From Phytophthora colocasiae (Eukaryota; Oomycota; Peronosporomycetes; Peronosporales; Peronosporaceae), in assembly GCA_018806915.1 (NCBI GenBank), contig JAGKQI010000098.1, positions 2,976,001 through 3,040,000 of the forward strand: a stretch of DNA of 64,000 bases, in the 5' to 3' direction. The notes beneath the pieces are model-generated. The model worked only from the letters and a program-made list of their open reading frames with translations. It was not told where the DNA came from and did no database searches. The translations under genes and the position numbers were made by a program. This document shows, piece after piece, positions 52,014 to 63,122 of this stretch. Position 1 is the stretch's first letter. Every line of letters begins with the position of its first letter.

Positions 52014-53603
52014 ATGGCGATCGGTGTGGTCACGTGCTGTACCGCTCTGGTATGGCTTGCATTGTGGGCTACAGGTGTGGCGGTCCCGACGCCGGACACG
52101 ATCCAACTGGAAATGTCCAATGGGGTAGCACGAACACAAGCGATGGATGCACTGCAAGGCCGGTATCGCTACCAACGATCGATGGAGGAAGAGCTGGTTG
52201 TTCTGCAGGCGTTGAACGAGGAAGAACCGGAGGGTGAAAGCGCCGAGCGCAGCTCTGAGACGGTGGAAACGGGACTTCGATCTGGTTCCGGGTCACACAC
52301 GATTCAGGTGACGGTCGGTGGACAACAGCGTGAACTCATCATCGACACGGGTAGTGGGAAGACGGCGTTTGTGTGTACAGGGTGCAACAACTGCGGTACC
52401 AAGCGGAGACACCAGCCTTTCATCTTCACGGATAACACGAGTTACTTGTCTTGCGACCGGTCAATGACTATCTCATCCGGTCGAGGAGAACCGCCGTGCG
52501 TCGAGTGCGAGAACGACAGGTGTAAGTACGGTCAAACGTACGTGGAAGGAGATCACTGGACAGCATACAAGGCGTCGGATGTCATGGCGTTGTCCTCTTC
52601 GTTCGAAGCTCGGATCGAGTTCGGCTGCATCTACGAACAGTCCGGTGTGTTTCTGGACCAGCCGTCGGACGGCATCATGGGCTTCTCGCGCCACCCGGAC
52701 TCCATCTACGAACAATTCTACAGGCAGAAGGTGACGCGTACTCGCATTTTCTCGCAGTGTCTGACAGAAGCTGGGGGCTTGTTGACGATCGGTGGGGTGG
52801 ATCTTGCTCGTCACACGGAACCTGTGCGCTACACACCCCTACGCAATACGGGCTACCAGTACTGGACGGTGACGTTGCTCTCCGTGTCAATTGGTGCTGC
52901 GAATAATACGGTGCAGGTGGATCGAGATGAATTCAACGCCGACCGCGGGTGTGTGCTGGACAGCGGCACTACCTTTGTGTACCTACCTGAAAGCACGAAA
53001 CAAGCCTTCCGCCTAGCTTGGGGCCGTGCGCTGGGTAGTTTCACGTATTTCCCTGAAAGTAACTCGTTCTACTCGCTGTCACCGGCGCAAATGGAAGCAC
53101 TACCGGATATCTGCTTCTGGTTCAAGAACGACGTGCACATTTGCCTGCCGTCTAACCGGTACTTGGTGAGAATCGGGGATGGGATCTATACCGGAACAGT
53201 CTTCTTCGCTCCAGGTCCAAAGGCGACGATCCTGGGAGCGAGCGTACTGGAAGGCCATGATATCATCTATGACGTTGATAACCACCGTGTGGGCATCGCT
53301 GCAGCCATGTGCGACCAACCGCTGCAAGCTCAGGTACAACTCAGTCTTGATCCTGGTGGTGACAAGTTCCGGCCAGCCTTCGATTACTCCCAGGCGCCTC
53401 AATGGATGCTGGCTGGTGTCACGCTACTGGCTGTGGCTGGGCTTCTTAATGCGATCTGGGCTGCTGCTGCCACAGAGGGAAGACCTTCGGAAGAAGGCAA
53501 GAAAAACTCCAAGACACTTTCAACTGCAAAAATCAGCAACGACTGGCAGGATGAAGAGTTCTCTTTCTTCCTCATGGAAGACGAGCACAAGCCTCAGACT
53601 TAA
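52014..53603 (+). CDS. Membrane-anchored aspartic protease, plasmepsin-V-like
   Basis: Single exon, 529 residues from ATG 52014 (MAIGVVTCCTALVWLALWATG, a signal peptide or anchor). Two catalytic motifs are present: IIDTGSGK and VLDSGTTF. Between them is a cysteine-rich insertion after the first motif (CTGCNNCGTKRR ... PCVECENDRC), the feature that characterises plasmepsin V-type proteases. The C-terminus has a transmembrane helix (WMLAGVTLLAVAGLLNAIWAA) and an acidic cytosolic tail. Plasmepsin V is the export-motif protease of Plasmodium; a role in effector processing here is only a hypothesis. Confidence 0.85.
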   Translation: MAIGVVTCCTALVWLALWATGVAVPTPDTIQLEMSNGVARTQAMDALQGRYRYQRSMEEELVVLQALNEEEPEGESAERSSETVETGLRSGSGSHTIQVTVGGQQRELIIDTGSGKTAFVCTGCNNCGTKRRHQPFIFTDNTSYLSCDRSMTISSGRGEPPCVECENDRCKYGQTYVEGDHWTAYKASDVMALSSSFEARIEFGCIYEQSGVFLDQPSDGIMGFSRHPDSIYEQFYRQKVTRTRIFSQCLTEAGGLLTIGGVDLARHTEPVRYTPLRNTGYQYWTVTLLSVSIGAANNTVQVDRDEFNADRGCVLDSGTTFVYLPESTKQAFRLAWGRALGSFTYFPESNSFYSLSPAQMEALPDICFWFKNDVHICLPSNRYLVRIGDGIYTGTVFFAPGPKATILGASVLEGHDIIYDVDNHRVGIAAAMCDQPLQAQVQLSLDPGGDKFRPAFDYSQAPQWMLAGVTLLAVAGLLNAIWAAAATEGRPSEEGKKNSKTLSTAKISNDWQDEEFSFFLMEDEHKPQT

Positions 53604-53682
53604 CTACAACAACAGGTTAAAAGCAAAATGCATTTCCACTCTACCCTCGTCAACGAGTTCTAAAGTACGGTACCGTGTCTTT

Positions 53683-54675
53683 TTATCCAAGAGCGACGTC
53701 CATGACCATCATAACAACGAAGCCCACGATAGTTCCGAGTGTCGCGAGCTTCTGGTTGCCGCTCTGTGTCGTCTCTGGTATCAGATCATCCACTACCACG
53801 AATATCATCGCCCCAGCTGCGAACGACAGCGCGTAAGGTAAAATCGGCTGCACGTACAGCACTGCACCCGCTCCGATCAGCTACAATTATCACAAAGCAT
53901 TGAGTCAGCTGCAACTTTAACATCAAAAAGACCCTCTTTCCCATCAACGCACCCCTCCAATAGGCTCCACGAGTCCACTCGCTTGTCCCCACATAAAAGC
54001 CTTGAACGGAGACGTTCCTTCCCTTCTTAAAGGCATTGACACAGCCAAACCTTCGGGGAAGTTCTGCAAACCAATGCCAATAGCCAAATTCACCGCATTG
54101 GCAAAGCTGGCACTGGAGCTGTGGCCCACACTACCAAACCCCACGCCAACTGCCATCCCTTCGGGTAGATTGTGTAGTGTAATGGCGATCACAAGTAGTA
54201 GAACGCGACGGAAACTACTGGTGCTGGAAGTCGTCGGCTTGTCGTAACCTTCATCCTTCTCGTTCTTGTAGTCGTCATTTTTCTTCTTCTTCTTCAACTG
54301 CTCGTCCTTCCCACCCATAGATTGCGGGTTAACCCCTAAGTATTTCTCCAAAAAAGGTAGTACTCTCTCCGTTCCAAAAAGCGTCACAGCTCCTAGAATA
54401 AAACCCACAGCAGCTGGAACAAAGGACCAGCGACCGTCAGGGCCATAGAGTTCGGATTCCTCTGCAATTTCAATAGCTGGCGCTAGTAACGACCAATAAG
54501 AGGCAGCCAACATGACGCCCCCTGCGAATCCCAACATTGTGTCCAAGATCTTCTGACTCGTACGTTTATCCTCCACGTCCAGTACGAACACCATAGCAGA
54601 GCCTAAAGCAGTGAAACCCCACGTGACGAACGTACCCAGAAGCGCCTGGACGACGGGATGCTGGCCTTCGATCAT
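53683..54675 (-). CDS. ZIP-family zinc transporter (ZIP11/GufA type)
   Basis: Two exons, 54675-53953 and 53880-53683, with a 72-base GTGCGT...TGTAG intron at phase 0; 306 residues. Conserved metal-binding motifs HNLPEGMAVG (TM4) and QNFPEGLAVSMPLRREG (TM5) and the GQASGLVEPIGG segment place it in the ZIP11/GufA branch. About seven hydrophobic segments. The cytosolic loop contains a lysine-rich stretch (KKKKKNDDYKNEK) rather than the usual histidine-rich one. It likely imports zinc or related divalent metals across an endomembrane. Confidence 0.9.
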
Positions 54676-54829
54676 AGTGACGTCTTAAACTATTAGCGAA
54701 GTGACACCACACCGACCTGTTGCAAAAGAATCTTGAGAAAATGACGTACTTGGACAAATACGATTGGTTGAAATTAACCTACTCCAAGCTGAATGAGAAC
54801 TGCCTTTGGGATCATGTGAAGAATTAGGG

Positions 54830-54868
54830 TGTGTTTAACCGGAGGAGATTCTCCACCGGTTAAACACA
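54830..54868. repeat. 13-bp inverted repeat with 13-base loop
   Basis: TGTGTTTAACCGG (54830-54842) pairs with CCGGTTAAACACA (54856-54868). Located mid-way between divergent genes, so it could be a regulator site or a hairpin. Function unknown. Confidence 0.8.
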
Positions 54869-55027
54869 TAGTAACTTTCCGCATATAATTCTCTTCGCGT
54901 GGGTGTATTAAAATCTGTGCCTAAAAGTTTTCATCGTCGACGTTGCCCTTGTCACACGTCCGTCAGTTTGTAAAACGGCCTGTATGTGAACAGCAGTTCT
55001 ACTGCAACTTGCTTTGCATTCAGCGAA

Positions 55028-55042
55028 GCCATTCCTGAATTT
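55028..55042 (+). promoter_or_regulatory. Oomycete initiator-like promoter
   Basis: GCCATTCCTGAATTT, 27 bases before the guanine deaminase ATG, fits the oomycete initiator plus flanking element. Confidence 0.5.
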
Positions 55043-55068
55043 GACCTCCAAAGAAAAAAAGACTGCAA

Positions 55069-56523
55069 ATGCCCAACATCATCGCGTACAAGGCCAACGT
55101 CGTGCATTCGGTCGCTCTCGGCCAGTTGCAAGTACTTCAGCCAGGACTTGTAGGTGTAGACGAACAGGGTAAAATCGCTTTTGTATTGGATTTAAACCAG
55201 ACGGAGACTACTGAGCATTTCGATGAACTCGTCGACTTGGGCGACCAATTGCTGCTTCCTGGCTTCATTGACGGCCATGCACACGCCCCTCAGTACTCGT
55301 TCATTGGCGTGGGGATGCATCTACCGCTGCTCAAGTGGCTGGAGACGTATACGTTCCCGTATGAGAGTAAATTCCAGAATGTGGAGTATGCACGAGCTGT
55401 ATACGAGAAAGCGGTGCGTCGTCATCTGAATAACGGTACGACGACGTGTTCGTACTTCGCTACGGTACATCTCGACGCCTGTAAGATGCTCACTGACATT
55501 TTGGAGCTAGTGGGGCAACGAGGTTATGTGGGGAAAGTCAATATGGATCGGAATGGCTCCTCTGGACTGCAAGAAGACACTCAATCGTCCATCGACGACA
55601 CAAGGGAGTTCGTCCGCTACGTGCAGCACAAGAAGAACGATCTGTTGACACCTGTGATTACTCCGAGATTCGTTCCAAGCTGCACGTCCAAGCTCATGCA
55701 CGCCCTTGCTGAGATCTCGAGTGAACACACGCCGAAACTACCAGTGCAGTCTCATTTAGGGGAGAATCGAGATGAGATCAAGTGGGTCAAGAGTCTACAT
55801 CCAGAGAGCAAGACGTACACAGGTGTCTACGATGACCATGGGCTTCTTCACGAACGCTCGTACATGGCGCACTGCATTTGGTGCAGCAAGGGAGAACGTG
55901 AGCTGCTCCGAGAGAAGCAGACAGCTGTGATCCACTGTCCGAACTCCAACTTCTCGCTCTCTAGTGGCGTGTTGAATGTGCGGAGGCTGTTGAAGGAGGG
56001 ACTCAAGGTTGGTCTAGGCACTGATGTGTCAGGCGGATACTCTCCGTCCATGCTTGATGCTATCCGTCAAGCTGTGATCGCCTCCAAGCTCGTGTCTATT
56101 GGGAACGGCAGCTCAAGTGATGAAGATAGCGAAGAACCACATGTAGAGTCACTCTCGTATGCTGAAGCCTTCCACCTTGCTACAATGGGAAGCGCTGAAG
56201 CGCTGGGACTCGGCGACAAGGTTGGCAACTTCATAGTTGGCAAGGACTTTGACGCACTGGTAGTGGACCCATACGCTCCTAACAGTCCGATCGACGAAGC
56301 TCATGACCCAGAGGAGGCTACAGACGTCCTCCACACGTTCCAGAAGTTCCTATTCCTTGGTGATGATCGGAACATCGTCTCTATCTTCGTGGGCGGTCGT
56401 CAAGTCAAGTGTTCCGTGAGTGAATTCGGTGCCAAGAAATCTCTGGAAGTCACAAACTCTCCGTTAACTATCGGTAGCGTACACCCAAGCATTCAGCCGC
56501 TGTCTCTAACTAAGGACGCCTGA
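55069..56523 (+). CDS. GDA: Guanine deaminase
   Basis: Single exon, 484 residues. Amidohydrolase metal ligands: HxH in FIDGHAHAPQYSF, His in VQSHLGEN, His in YMAHCIW, and Asp in GLGTDVSGG. The PQYSF and HCPNSNFSLSSG segments are typical of guanine deaminase rather than other cytosine/adenosine deaminases. It converts guanine to xanthine in cytosolic purine salvage and catabolism. Length is close to the usual ~450-480. No signal peptide. Confidence 0.92.
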   Translation: MPNIIAYKANVVHSVALGQLQVLQPGLVGVDEQGKIAFVLDLNQTETTEHFDELVDLGDQLLLPGFIDGHAHAPQYSFIGVGMHLPLLKWLETYTFPYESKFQNVEYARAVYEKAVRRHLNNGTTTCSYFATVHLDACKMLTDILELVGQRGYVGKVNMDRNGSSGLQEDTQSSIDDTREFVRYVQHKKNDLLTPVITPRFVPSCTSKLMHALAEISSEHTPKLPVQSHLGENRDEIKWVKSLHPESKTYTGVYDDHGLLHERSYMAHCIWCSKGERELLREKQTAVIHCPNSNFSLSSGVLNVRRLLKEGLKVGLGTDVSGGYSPSMLDAIRQAVIASKLVSIGNGSSSDEDSEEPHVESLSYAEAFHLATMGSAEALGLGDKVGNFIVGKDFDALVVDPYAPNSPIDEAHDPEEATDVLHTFQKFLFLGDDRNIVSIFVGGRQVKCSVSEFGAKKSLEVTNSPLTIGSVHPSIQPLSLTKDA

Positions 56524-56599
56524 GGTTTACCAGATTAAGACAAGCAAGTATAGTTCAATTCGTGTGAAAAGTCACTTCATTCTTAAGATCATTGAAAAG

Positions 56600-57108
56600 A
56601 TGGAGCATGAGATTTCTCCACGTGTTGAACGCATTGAGCAGCAAATTCCCACGGAATGGAAAGAGTTCGCTGGGAAGCCCATGCAAATTGCGTACTACAC
56701 TACCAAGGTGAACACATTCCGAGAGAACCCTGATTTGCTACATCCCAGTGACTCCTTTTCCCGTTGGGCTGTTCAGAAACTGCGACGTGAAATGGGCAAG
56801 TACGTCTAACTCTGAGCTTCATATACCATTGCAAGACTAACACAATACCTTGTAGTGATGGCAGATATCTGACTGACGAGGATCTCAGAAGTATTGTAGC
56901 TCAAGAATGGCGTACCGACCTCACTCGCAATATCATGGAGACACGACTGAATCGACATGGAAGCAAAGATGGACCAGTCGTGCGACGGTCACCCAGTGGC
57001 GTCCTCTACGTCTCCCCACAACCTTCTCGTAACGTGTCCACCGATGTACCTCAAAGGAAGTTTGTACTAGATGCTATAGCTACACCAGGACAGAGGAAGA
57101 CGAAATAA
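56600..57108 (+). CDS. Small two-exon gene of unknown function
   Basis: Exons 56600-56799 and 56856-57108, with a 56-base GTACGT...TTGTAG intron; phases agree, giving 150 residues. It begins MEHEISPRVERIEQQIP and ends FVLDAIATPGQRKTK. It is highly charged and helical in the middle (WAVQKLRREMGKNDGRYL, WRTDLTRNIMETRLNRH), with no signal peptide or membrane segment. Splicing consistency and codon pattern support a real gene. No family recognised. 77 bases after guanine deaminase on the same strand. Confidence 0.65.
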
Positions 57109-57352
57109 TCTTAAACTTCAACTAAAAGACCATCACTCTGCAGCATTTCGATTGGACACATTTCCACTTCAACTTGCGTTGTCGCGCGAACGTCGCTCCA
57201 ACACGAAACGACGCAAGTAATAAATCTGCGGCGGACATGCAAGCTAAAGCGCCGCTGATGTCTTCACTAGAAAATCTTGACGCAGAATGGCTACGTGGAG
57301 TTAGATTTTTCACAGTGGATTGCTTAAATTTTACTCCCCATCGGAGTGGGCG

Positions 57353-58183
57353 ATGGTGGCAACGAGTTTCCACGATGCTACCTCCCACGCGGCATCCGTC
57401 GTGATGATCAAAGATCCAGCACTCCCCGGTGGTGAAAGGGAATACGGTGAGGTGCGGCTTTACCCGACACGGATGCGCTTTGTGACGGGTGTGGCTCAGG
57501 CTTACGAAGACGAGTTCCCGTCCGAACTCAGTCACTTGGTACGGAACAAGCTAGCGTTGGTCGCCATTTTTGTAGATCTGATAGATTTTTCATCAGGTAA
57601 AGGAAATGGACTTCGATATCGCCATCAACCAGATCAACAACACAATGCAGGACTACTGGCCGTGCTTCTTCTGTATATGTTTCGGTTTTGGCTGTTGCCC
57701 CTGTACGCTCGGACTTTCACTGTTCTGTCCAAACTTCTGTATTAGAGATGTACGTGTTGCATTTGACCGATATTTTTTTACTGGAAGCTCTGACTGTGTA
57801 GCTTTAGGCCGAGCAATATGTTCGTGCACTTCTCGCGAGAATAAACAAGCGCCTTTGTTTCGAGCGCGCAGGTATCGAGTGGCAGCTAGTACGATCATGT
57901 GGAAAGTCATGGGTAAGCACGAGTTTAGTAGTTGATATTCCAAATCTAACGCGAATACCTCGTAGATTCGGATCACGTACCCGTTTTCACCGAAGAAGCC
58001 ACCACTGGTACGTTTATCCTAATGTGTAAAAGCTATTGAGGATGCAAATCTCACTTCCTGTTTTGTTAGGCCACGTATCAAAATGGTATACTGCTGTCCC
58101 CAACACCTCTCGATCCTCCAGACAATCAACAAACAGCTTCCAGCTCATCAGTGTTATCCGCTGCGACGCCACTTGTGCCATAA
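57353..58183 (+). CDS. Five-exon gene, possible ERF4/GOLGA7-type palmitoylation cofactor
   Basis: Exons 57353-57538, 57597-57749, 57808-57912, 57966-58007 and 58070-58183. All introns are GT-AG of 53-62 bases and all are phase 0, giving 199 residues. The N-terminal part has VRLYPTRMRFVTG and EDEFPSELSHL, followed by MDFDIAINQINNTM. Then comes a cysteine-rich hydrophobic stretch (PCFFCICFGFGCCPCTLGL), a helix (YVRALLARINKRL) and WQLVRSC ... IRITYP. The FP.EL start, Asn-rich helix, palmitoylatable cysteines and C-terminal beta strand order resemble the Erf4/GOLGA7 family (palmitoyltransferase partner). Family call is tentative; gene structure is firm. Confidence 0.65.
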
Positions 58184-58528
58184 AAAAACAAGCAAAAGCC
58201 CGAGCCGTGGCGCTGCGTGGTGGTGTATTTCGATGTTAGTCTATCGGTTGCATTTTCAGTTAAAGCGTCTGCCAGCGACGCGTTCAAAATCTCTCGACAT
58301 GACAAAGCTCTGTCCTCCACGAGGCACCATTCTAATAACTAGTCACTTCCGGGTTGATCACGCTTTGTATTCGCGTTCCTTTCGCTTCTCGCTGTCTCCT
58401 CACCCTGCCTCAGCCACAGCCACAGTCAACAAGACGCACTGTCACTAGTTCAGTCCGTTCCAACTCTGTTGGCTGCATCCAAGGCAAGCAAGTTGATGAG
58501 CTGGCGCATCGCAGTTAGCCCAACTAAA
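58184..58528. other. Intergenic region between convergent genes
   Basis: Tail-to-tail space between the five-exon gene and exportin-7. No coding sequence or repeat was recognised. Confidence 0.5.
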
Positions 58529-61500
58529 TTATTGGATGGTTAGGAAACCGCGCAAAGTATTGCGGAACTGGCCGAGCCTCTGCGTGAACTTGTCCCGGTT
58601 GGCAGCCTCCAGGTTGGGGCGCACGTCTGCGAACAGCGAAGTAAAGGCCTCTTCGATCTGTGCGCGGTTCTCCGGTGGCTGTGAAGAGCTCAGCTGCTGC
58701 TGGTAGTTGGTCAGCGCTTCTTCACTGCACAGCGTAAGACTCAATATTGGTCGTGACAATGCCCACTGGGAATTCACTTCACCGTACACCAAGATGTCCA
58801 ATAGCGCTGCCAGCAGAGATGACCACATATTGGGGGAATTTTGCACGTGAGCACGGAGAGCATGCTTCACAGGCGTATCACGCTTCTTCTTCATCTCCTG
58901 GAAATACAGCGACGCTAAGTGGTCCACCGCCGTCGCGCACTGAGCAGCAATGGCCAGGTCGTACGAGTTCATACCTTCATGCAGTGACTGCACGAGCTGG
59001 CGGAAAATTCCGTCTTCCAACGCTACGACGGATGCCAACTGATTCCGGAATAGAATCTCGAGGAAGAAGAAATACGCGTTTTTCACCTTCGGGTAGTGCA
59101 TGAGGTCCTCGTGAGGGATAGATAAGACAAGCTGCAACGCGATCTCTAGTGCGTTCTCCAGTGACTTGTCGTTGTACAGCTGGAACACACCGAAGTTCAC
59201 GTAGTTGCCACCCAGCGCTCGGTACAGAATACCCAGGCACAACGCCACACCCTTATACTTATCGCCGTATGGGTTCTTCCCTGCCGGTACTGGTTGTATC
59301 CGCCGTCCATACGCAACGACGACACTGCTAAGCTCACGGAATAGCAGGATACCACTAGCGGAGCTTTGATCAAATGTCAGTCGCTGGGCTTTGTTGTATG
59401 CTAGCTCCTGCAAGAATTTGAGCAGTGCAGTGGTCACGTTTGGGTGGTCATACAGCTCATCGGCAGCGCGAGCGAACACCGGGAAGTACGCCGGATACAG
59501 GAGGTCGAAGATACAAGTGTACGTACGCCTGTTGTGTGTCTGCTGTACAATTCCTCGCAGGTCGCGACATACACCAATAATTGCCTCACGAACTTCAGGC
59601 ACACGATAGTTTGGTGTCTGCAGGAGTTGGTTCAACACGTTCTCGATGGGCTCCATGAATCGTTCGAACCGCTCTGAAGACTCATCGAACGCTGTAGTGA
59701 AAATAAGCCTCGCGATAGTCGAATGGAATGTTGTCCGGTGCCGCGTGTTAGCCGGAATGGCCAGGAATGGGAACTCCTCCGCCGTGTGGTTCCCAATGAG
59801 GTACTGCACGGTTTCCAGTCCAAGTAGAAGTTTGCCTGAAGAATATCCTGATGCAACTTCGAAGAACAGCGCCAGAGTCTTGCTAATAACCACCTCCGTT
59901 TCACCCCAAAACTTGAGATTGTTGCCCACTTTCGTTACCATCATGTTCACGACGACCGTGTGGTCGCCCAGTCCTAGCCGCTCGAACATGCGCAAGTATG
60001 CTTTGTGCTTAGATGACATGGCACTTTCACTAGGAGCCATGATAGGCGACGACACAGCTCCAACCGATGCTGGCTGCATGGATGACGACGGCGTAGGGGC
60101 CGACGGCATGCCATGCTGCTCGCCAATGTAGCTCTTGCGGAAGCTGCTAAAGTAGTATAGCAACGATAATTCAAAGTGCACGCTAGGCTTTGTTTGGCCA
60201 CCCGATGCAATGATTCGGTGCTCTGTCAGCTGCATTGCGCGGAATACGCGCTGAGATAGGTCCGCATCTACCAGCTCGTCTCCTTCAGTCGACGTTGACG
60301 AGTATGTTTGACCTCCAATAATGGCACCAATTACATACACAACCCAGGCCGCCTGGTTTTCCATGCTCTCCAATTGCTGCTGCTGTTGTGGCGGGATCGC
60401 AGCCCCACCACTTTGGTCCAAGATACTGCAGGCTTCCGCATATTGCTTCAAAATTGGGTCCAGCACCGACACGATATACTCTCCGGTTTGACGGTAGTTG
60501 AAGTGACAAAGCGTCGGCAACTTCTCTAGCTGTTCATATAAGCCTCCCTCGTCATCCAGTGGGTTGTCCAATGTATCATCGAGAGCGCACTGCTCAGCCG
60601 AGTCGAGACGCGACTGCAAATAAGCCTGGATAACCTGAGGTACGCGTGTATCCAAAAAGTTAATAGCTCCAGAATTAGGTGAACCCGGGACTGTGTCTGC
60701 GCGCACATAAGGCAATGCAGCGACTAGGCGTGCCCACAACGCTAGCAAGTAGTGCGTCGAGTTCGCAGACCATTGCCATTGGCGAAAAGACTTGATCGTA
60801 AAATCGGGCGTGAGATCCATCCAATCCTGGAACGAGTCGGTCTTCATGAGTTCTGATAGCTGATAATTTGACTTCAGTCTACCGATCAAACGACAAAACT
60901 CGTGGTAGTTTTGCTGGTCTGAAAGTCCGTCTTGTGCACGCAAGATCGAGCAGATACCCTTCAGCATGTGGGCAAGATATACACTGCGCTCTTTGTCTGG
61001 CGAGAACAGGTTGCGACGCACTGACGCAAAAAGCATAAGCGCCTCGAGACACTTGGACGTATTGGGCGGGTTGGTTGTCTTGTAAAAGTCAAAAAGAAGC
61101 TGCAGCGTGTCTGGGTCCTGAATAACCGGACGCCACAGCGTCGGCACCTGCAGTGCACCTGTTTCCTCGGAGGATTCGTCTGGGTTGGTGCCAATAAAGT
61201 CAAAAGACAGACACTTGATCAGCAGTGCCAGTGCTTGGTCACCCATCCTGGCTTCTTGCTGTGGAGTAGCTCCTCGGATGTTGTGCATCTGAAGTTGCTT
61301 GATGGACGTGAGCGCCACCTGGAAAATATTGAAGAGCGATTCTTCTCGAAAAGACACCGCGATCTTGCGGTGGAACGTGATGTTGCGACCTGCTACAGGC
61401 AAGTTCATCTCTGTGACGAGTTCACTTAAGATCTGCAGACCAATGACACAGTGATCCACTGTGGCTTGCAAGAACTTGGTCACTTCAGCAACGATCTCGC

Positions 61501-61957
61501 GATGTTGTTCATCATCGAACCAGCCATACTTGGTGAGGCGACACACCATCTGAATCAATGACGTGGTCACAAATTTCTCCAGCGTCGGTCCTTTTTGAGC
61601 CAAATAGCCCAGTACATAATTGCCTAAATTGAAGTAAAATCATAAAATATCCAAACATTAGTGCAACTTGACGTAAATGACTGTAAAATGTTGCAGCAAC
61701 GTACGGATATCGACACGCTGCGGTGTAGTGAAGTTGTTCCAGTGCGACGTGATGAGTTTCGTGAGGCTGGTGCTAGCTACAAGCAACGCATAGGGCGACG
61801 ACGAGTTGTCCAGCACGTACTGACATTGCGGAATGTACTCGGCCGAACTCTGCAGGATGAGAACAGCCTGCTGCGCGTGTGCACGCTCCGACTCGTTGCC
61901 GCTCTCGTACAGTACACGACACAGCGTCTCCAGCTCGCGCAGCTGGTTGGCGTCCAT
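58529..61957 (-). CDS. XPO7: Exportin-7-like nuclear transport receptor
   Basis: Exons 61957-61705 and 61623-58529, with an 81-base intron (GTACGT...TTTAG); the junction rebuilds DIRNYVLGYL, a conserved segment. 1,115 residues, close to animal XPO7 (~1,090). The N-terminal importin-beta region holds LETLCRVLYES ... CQYVLDNSSSPYALLVASTSLTKL. Later landmarks include WFDDEQHREIV, TFHRKIAVSFREESLFNIFQ and DKYKGVALCLGILYRALGGNYVNFGVF. It is a HEAT-repeat karyopherin for Ran-dependent export. Confidence 0.93.
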
Positions 61958-62283
61958 AGCTGCGAGAGGCTGCGGGTGGTTTCCCTTTGGCTGCGCTTTG
62001 GCTTCTCTCCGCCGGTCTCTTCGCCTTTTAGCTCGGCATCTTGAGGGGGGATTGGTGCAGTCAAGTCCTATTTTAGGAAGGATAATGTCCTAGAATAGGG
62101 GGAAGAGTGATGGTAAAAGACTAATTTAGGACAGAAACAAGTTGGAGTAAGATACATCAAGTGCAACATTGAAGGTGACGTGTATGTGGTCAACTTGTAG
62201 GTCGTGTTTGTTACATCCTGTTCTTCTTGTGGACGAACGCATAAGGCTCAAGGGCTGCGTTGCAACTTGGGTAGATCCTTGCT
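61958..62283. other. Intergenic region between XPO7 and RPB9
   Basis: Contains a short imperfect inverted repeat (TCCTATTTTAGGAAGGATAATGTCCTAGAATAGG, about 62067-62099) and otherwise nothing recognised. Presumed XPO7 promoter. Confidence 0.45.
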
Positions 62284-62959
62284 TTAACTTCCCATCCAGC
62301 GATAGGATGGTAGGCGGTTGCCTTCTTCATCCACTTGGCAGTCGCGATTCAGACATACCCAGATGAGAGCCAATGTCGACTGCTTCACACCGTCCTGCGA
62401 GCGGATGAACACGGCTCCATTGTGGCCGCAGTTCGGACACACGACGTCGTAGTCGCGCTGCAACGTTGGGTCGTCGATCACATCGCCGGGAAGCACATCC
62501 AGCTGCACACTACAACATACACACCAAAGGCACGTCAGCAAGCACACTTTCCACACAAGATACTGCTGCTCTACAGAGCTACAGAGCTATCAAACAGCAG
62601 AACACGAGACGCACCGTGTGTCCTTGACCAGCTCGTTCACATAAATACAGTTCTCCTCCACGTCCTCGGCCTGTCCGCAATTACGACAGCGGAACACGAG
62701 GCGACGGATCTCGCGGTCCTGGCTCGGGTACAACATGTTGTTGCTACAGGTTATTGACATAACGAGAGGGAAGGACGTATGTTAGCCTGGTAAATATGGT
62801 TCAATCTGACTGAGCTGGCTCTCGCGTCGAATGTGACGGCTAGGAAAGGCTACAACGAAGAGGCAAGAGCATCCTCCGTGCACCACGACCGAGAGACAGC
62901 GACGCAGCGGAGGGGGAGACGCACCACTCGCGGCAAAAGCGCATTCCAGCGGCAGCCAT
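62284..62959 (-). CDS. RPB9: RNA polymerase II subunit RPB9
   Basis: Exons 62959-62925, 62743-62615 and 62509-62284, with GT-AG introns (181 and 105 bases); phases agree, giving 129 residues. The N-terminal zinc ribbon spans the first junction (MRFCREC|NNMLYP ... CRNCGQAEDVEENCIYVNEL). The C-terminal zinc ribbon is CPNCGHNGAVFIRSQ ... WVCLNRDC. RPB9 supports start-site selection and transcript proofreading. The last ~15 residues (QVDEEGNRLPSYRWMGS) differ from the usual short GHRW ending. Confidence 0.92.
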
Positions 62960-63122
62960 GGTCGACGCTTGCTGCCTTGCGAGCGTTTTCACGAGTGCGA
63001 GTCGATTAGGGCAGAAGTACAGTGTGTGTTGCAAATAAGTACGAATTAGGACAATTGATCGATGTAGCCATGTATTAGTTTTCAAAAGGACAACTTCAAC
63101 TTCTATTGTTGTTCTTGCACTT

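Larger units (their letters stand above)
54676..55068. other. Divergent intergenic region (ZIP11 / guanine deaminase)
   Basis: Shared promoter space of two divergent genes. It contains the 13-bp inverted repeat at 54830-54868 and an initiator-like element before the deaminase. No gene seen. Confidence 0.6.
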
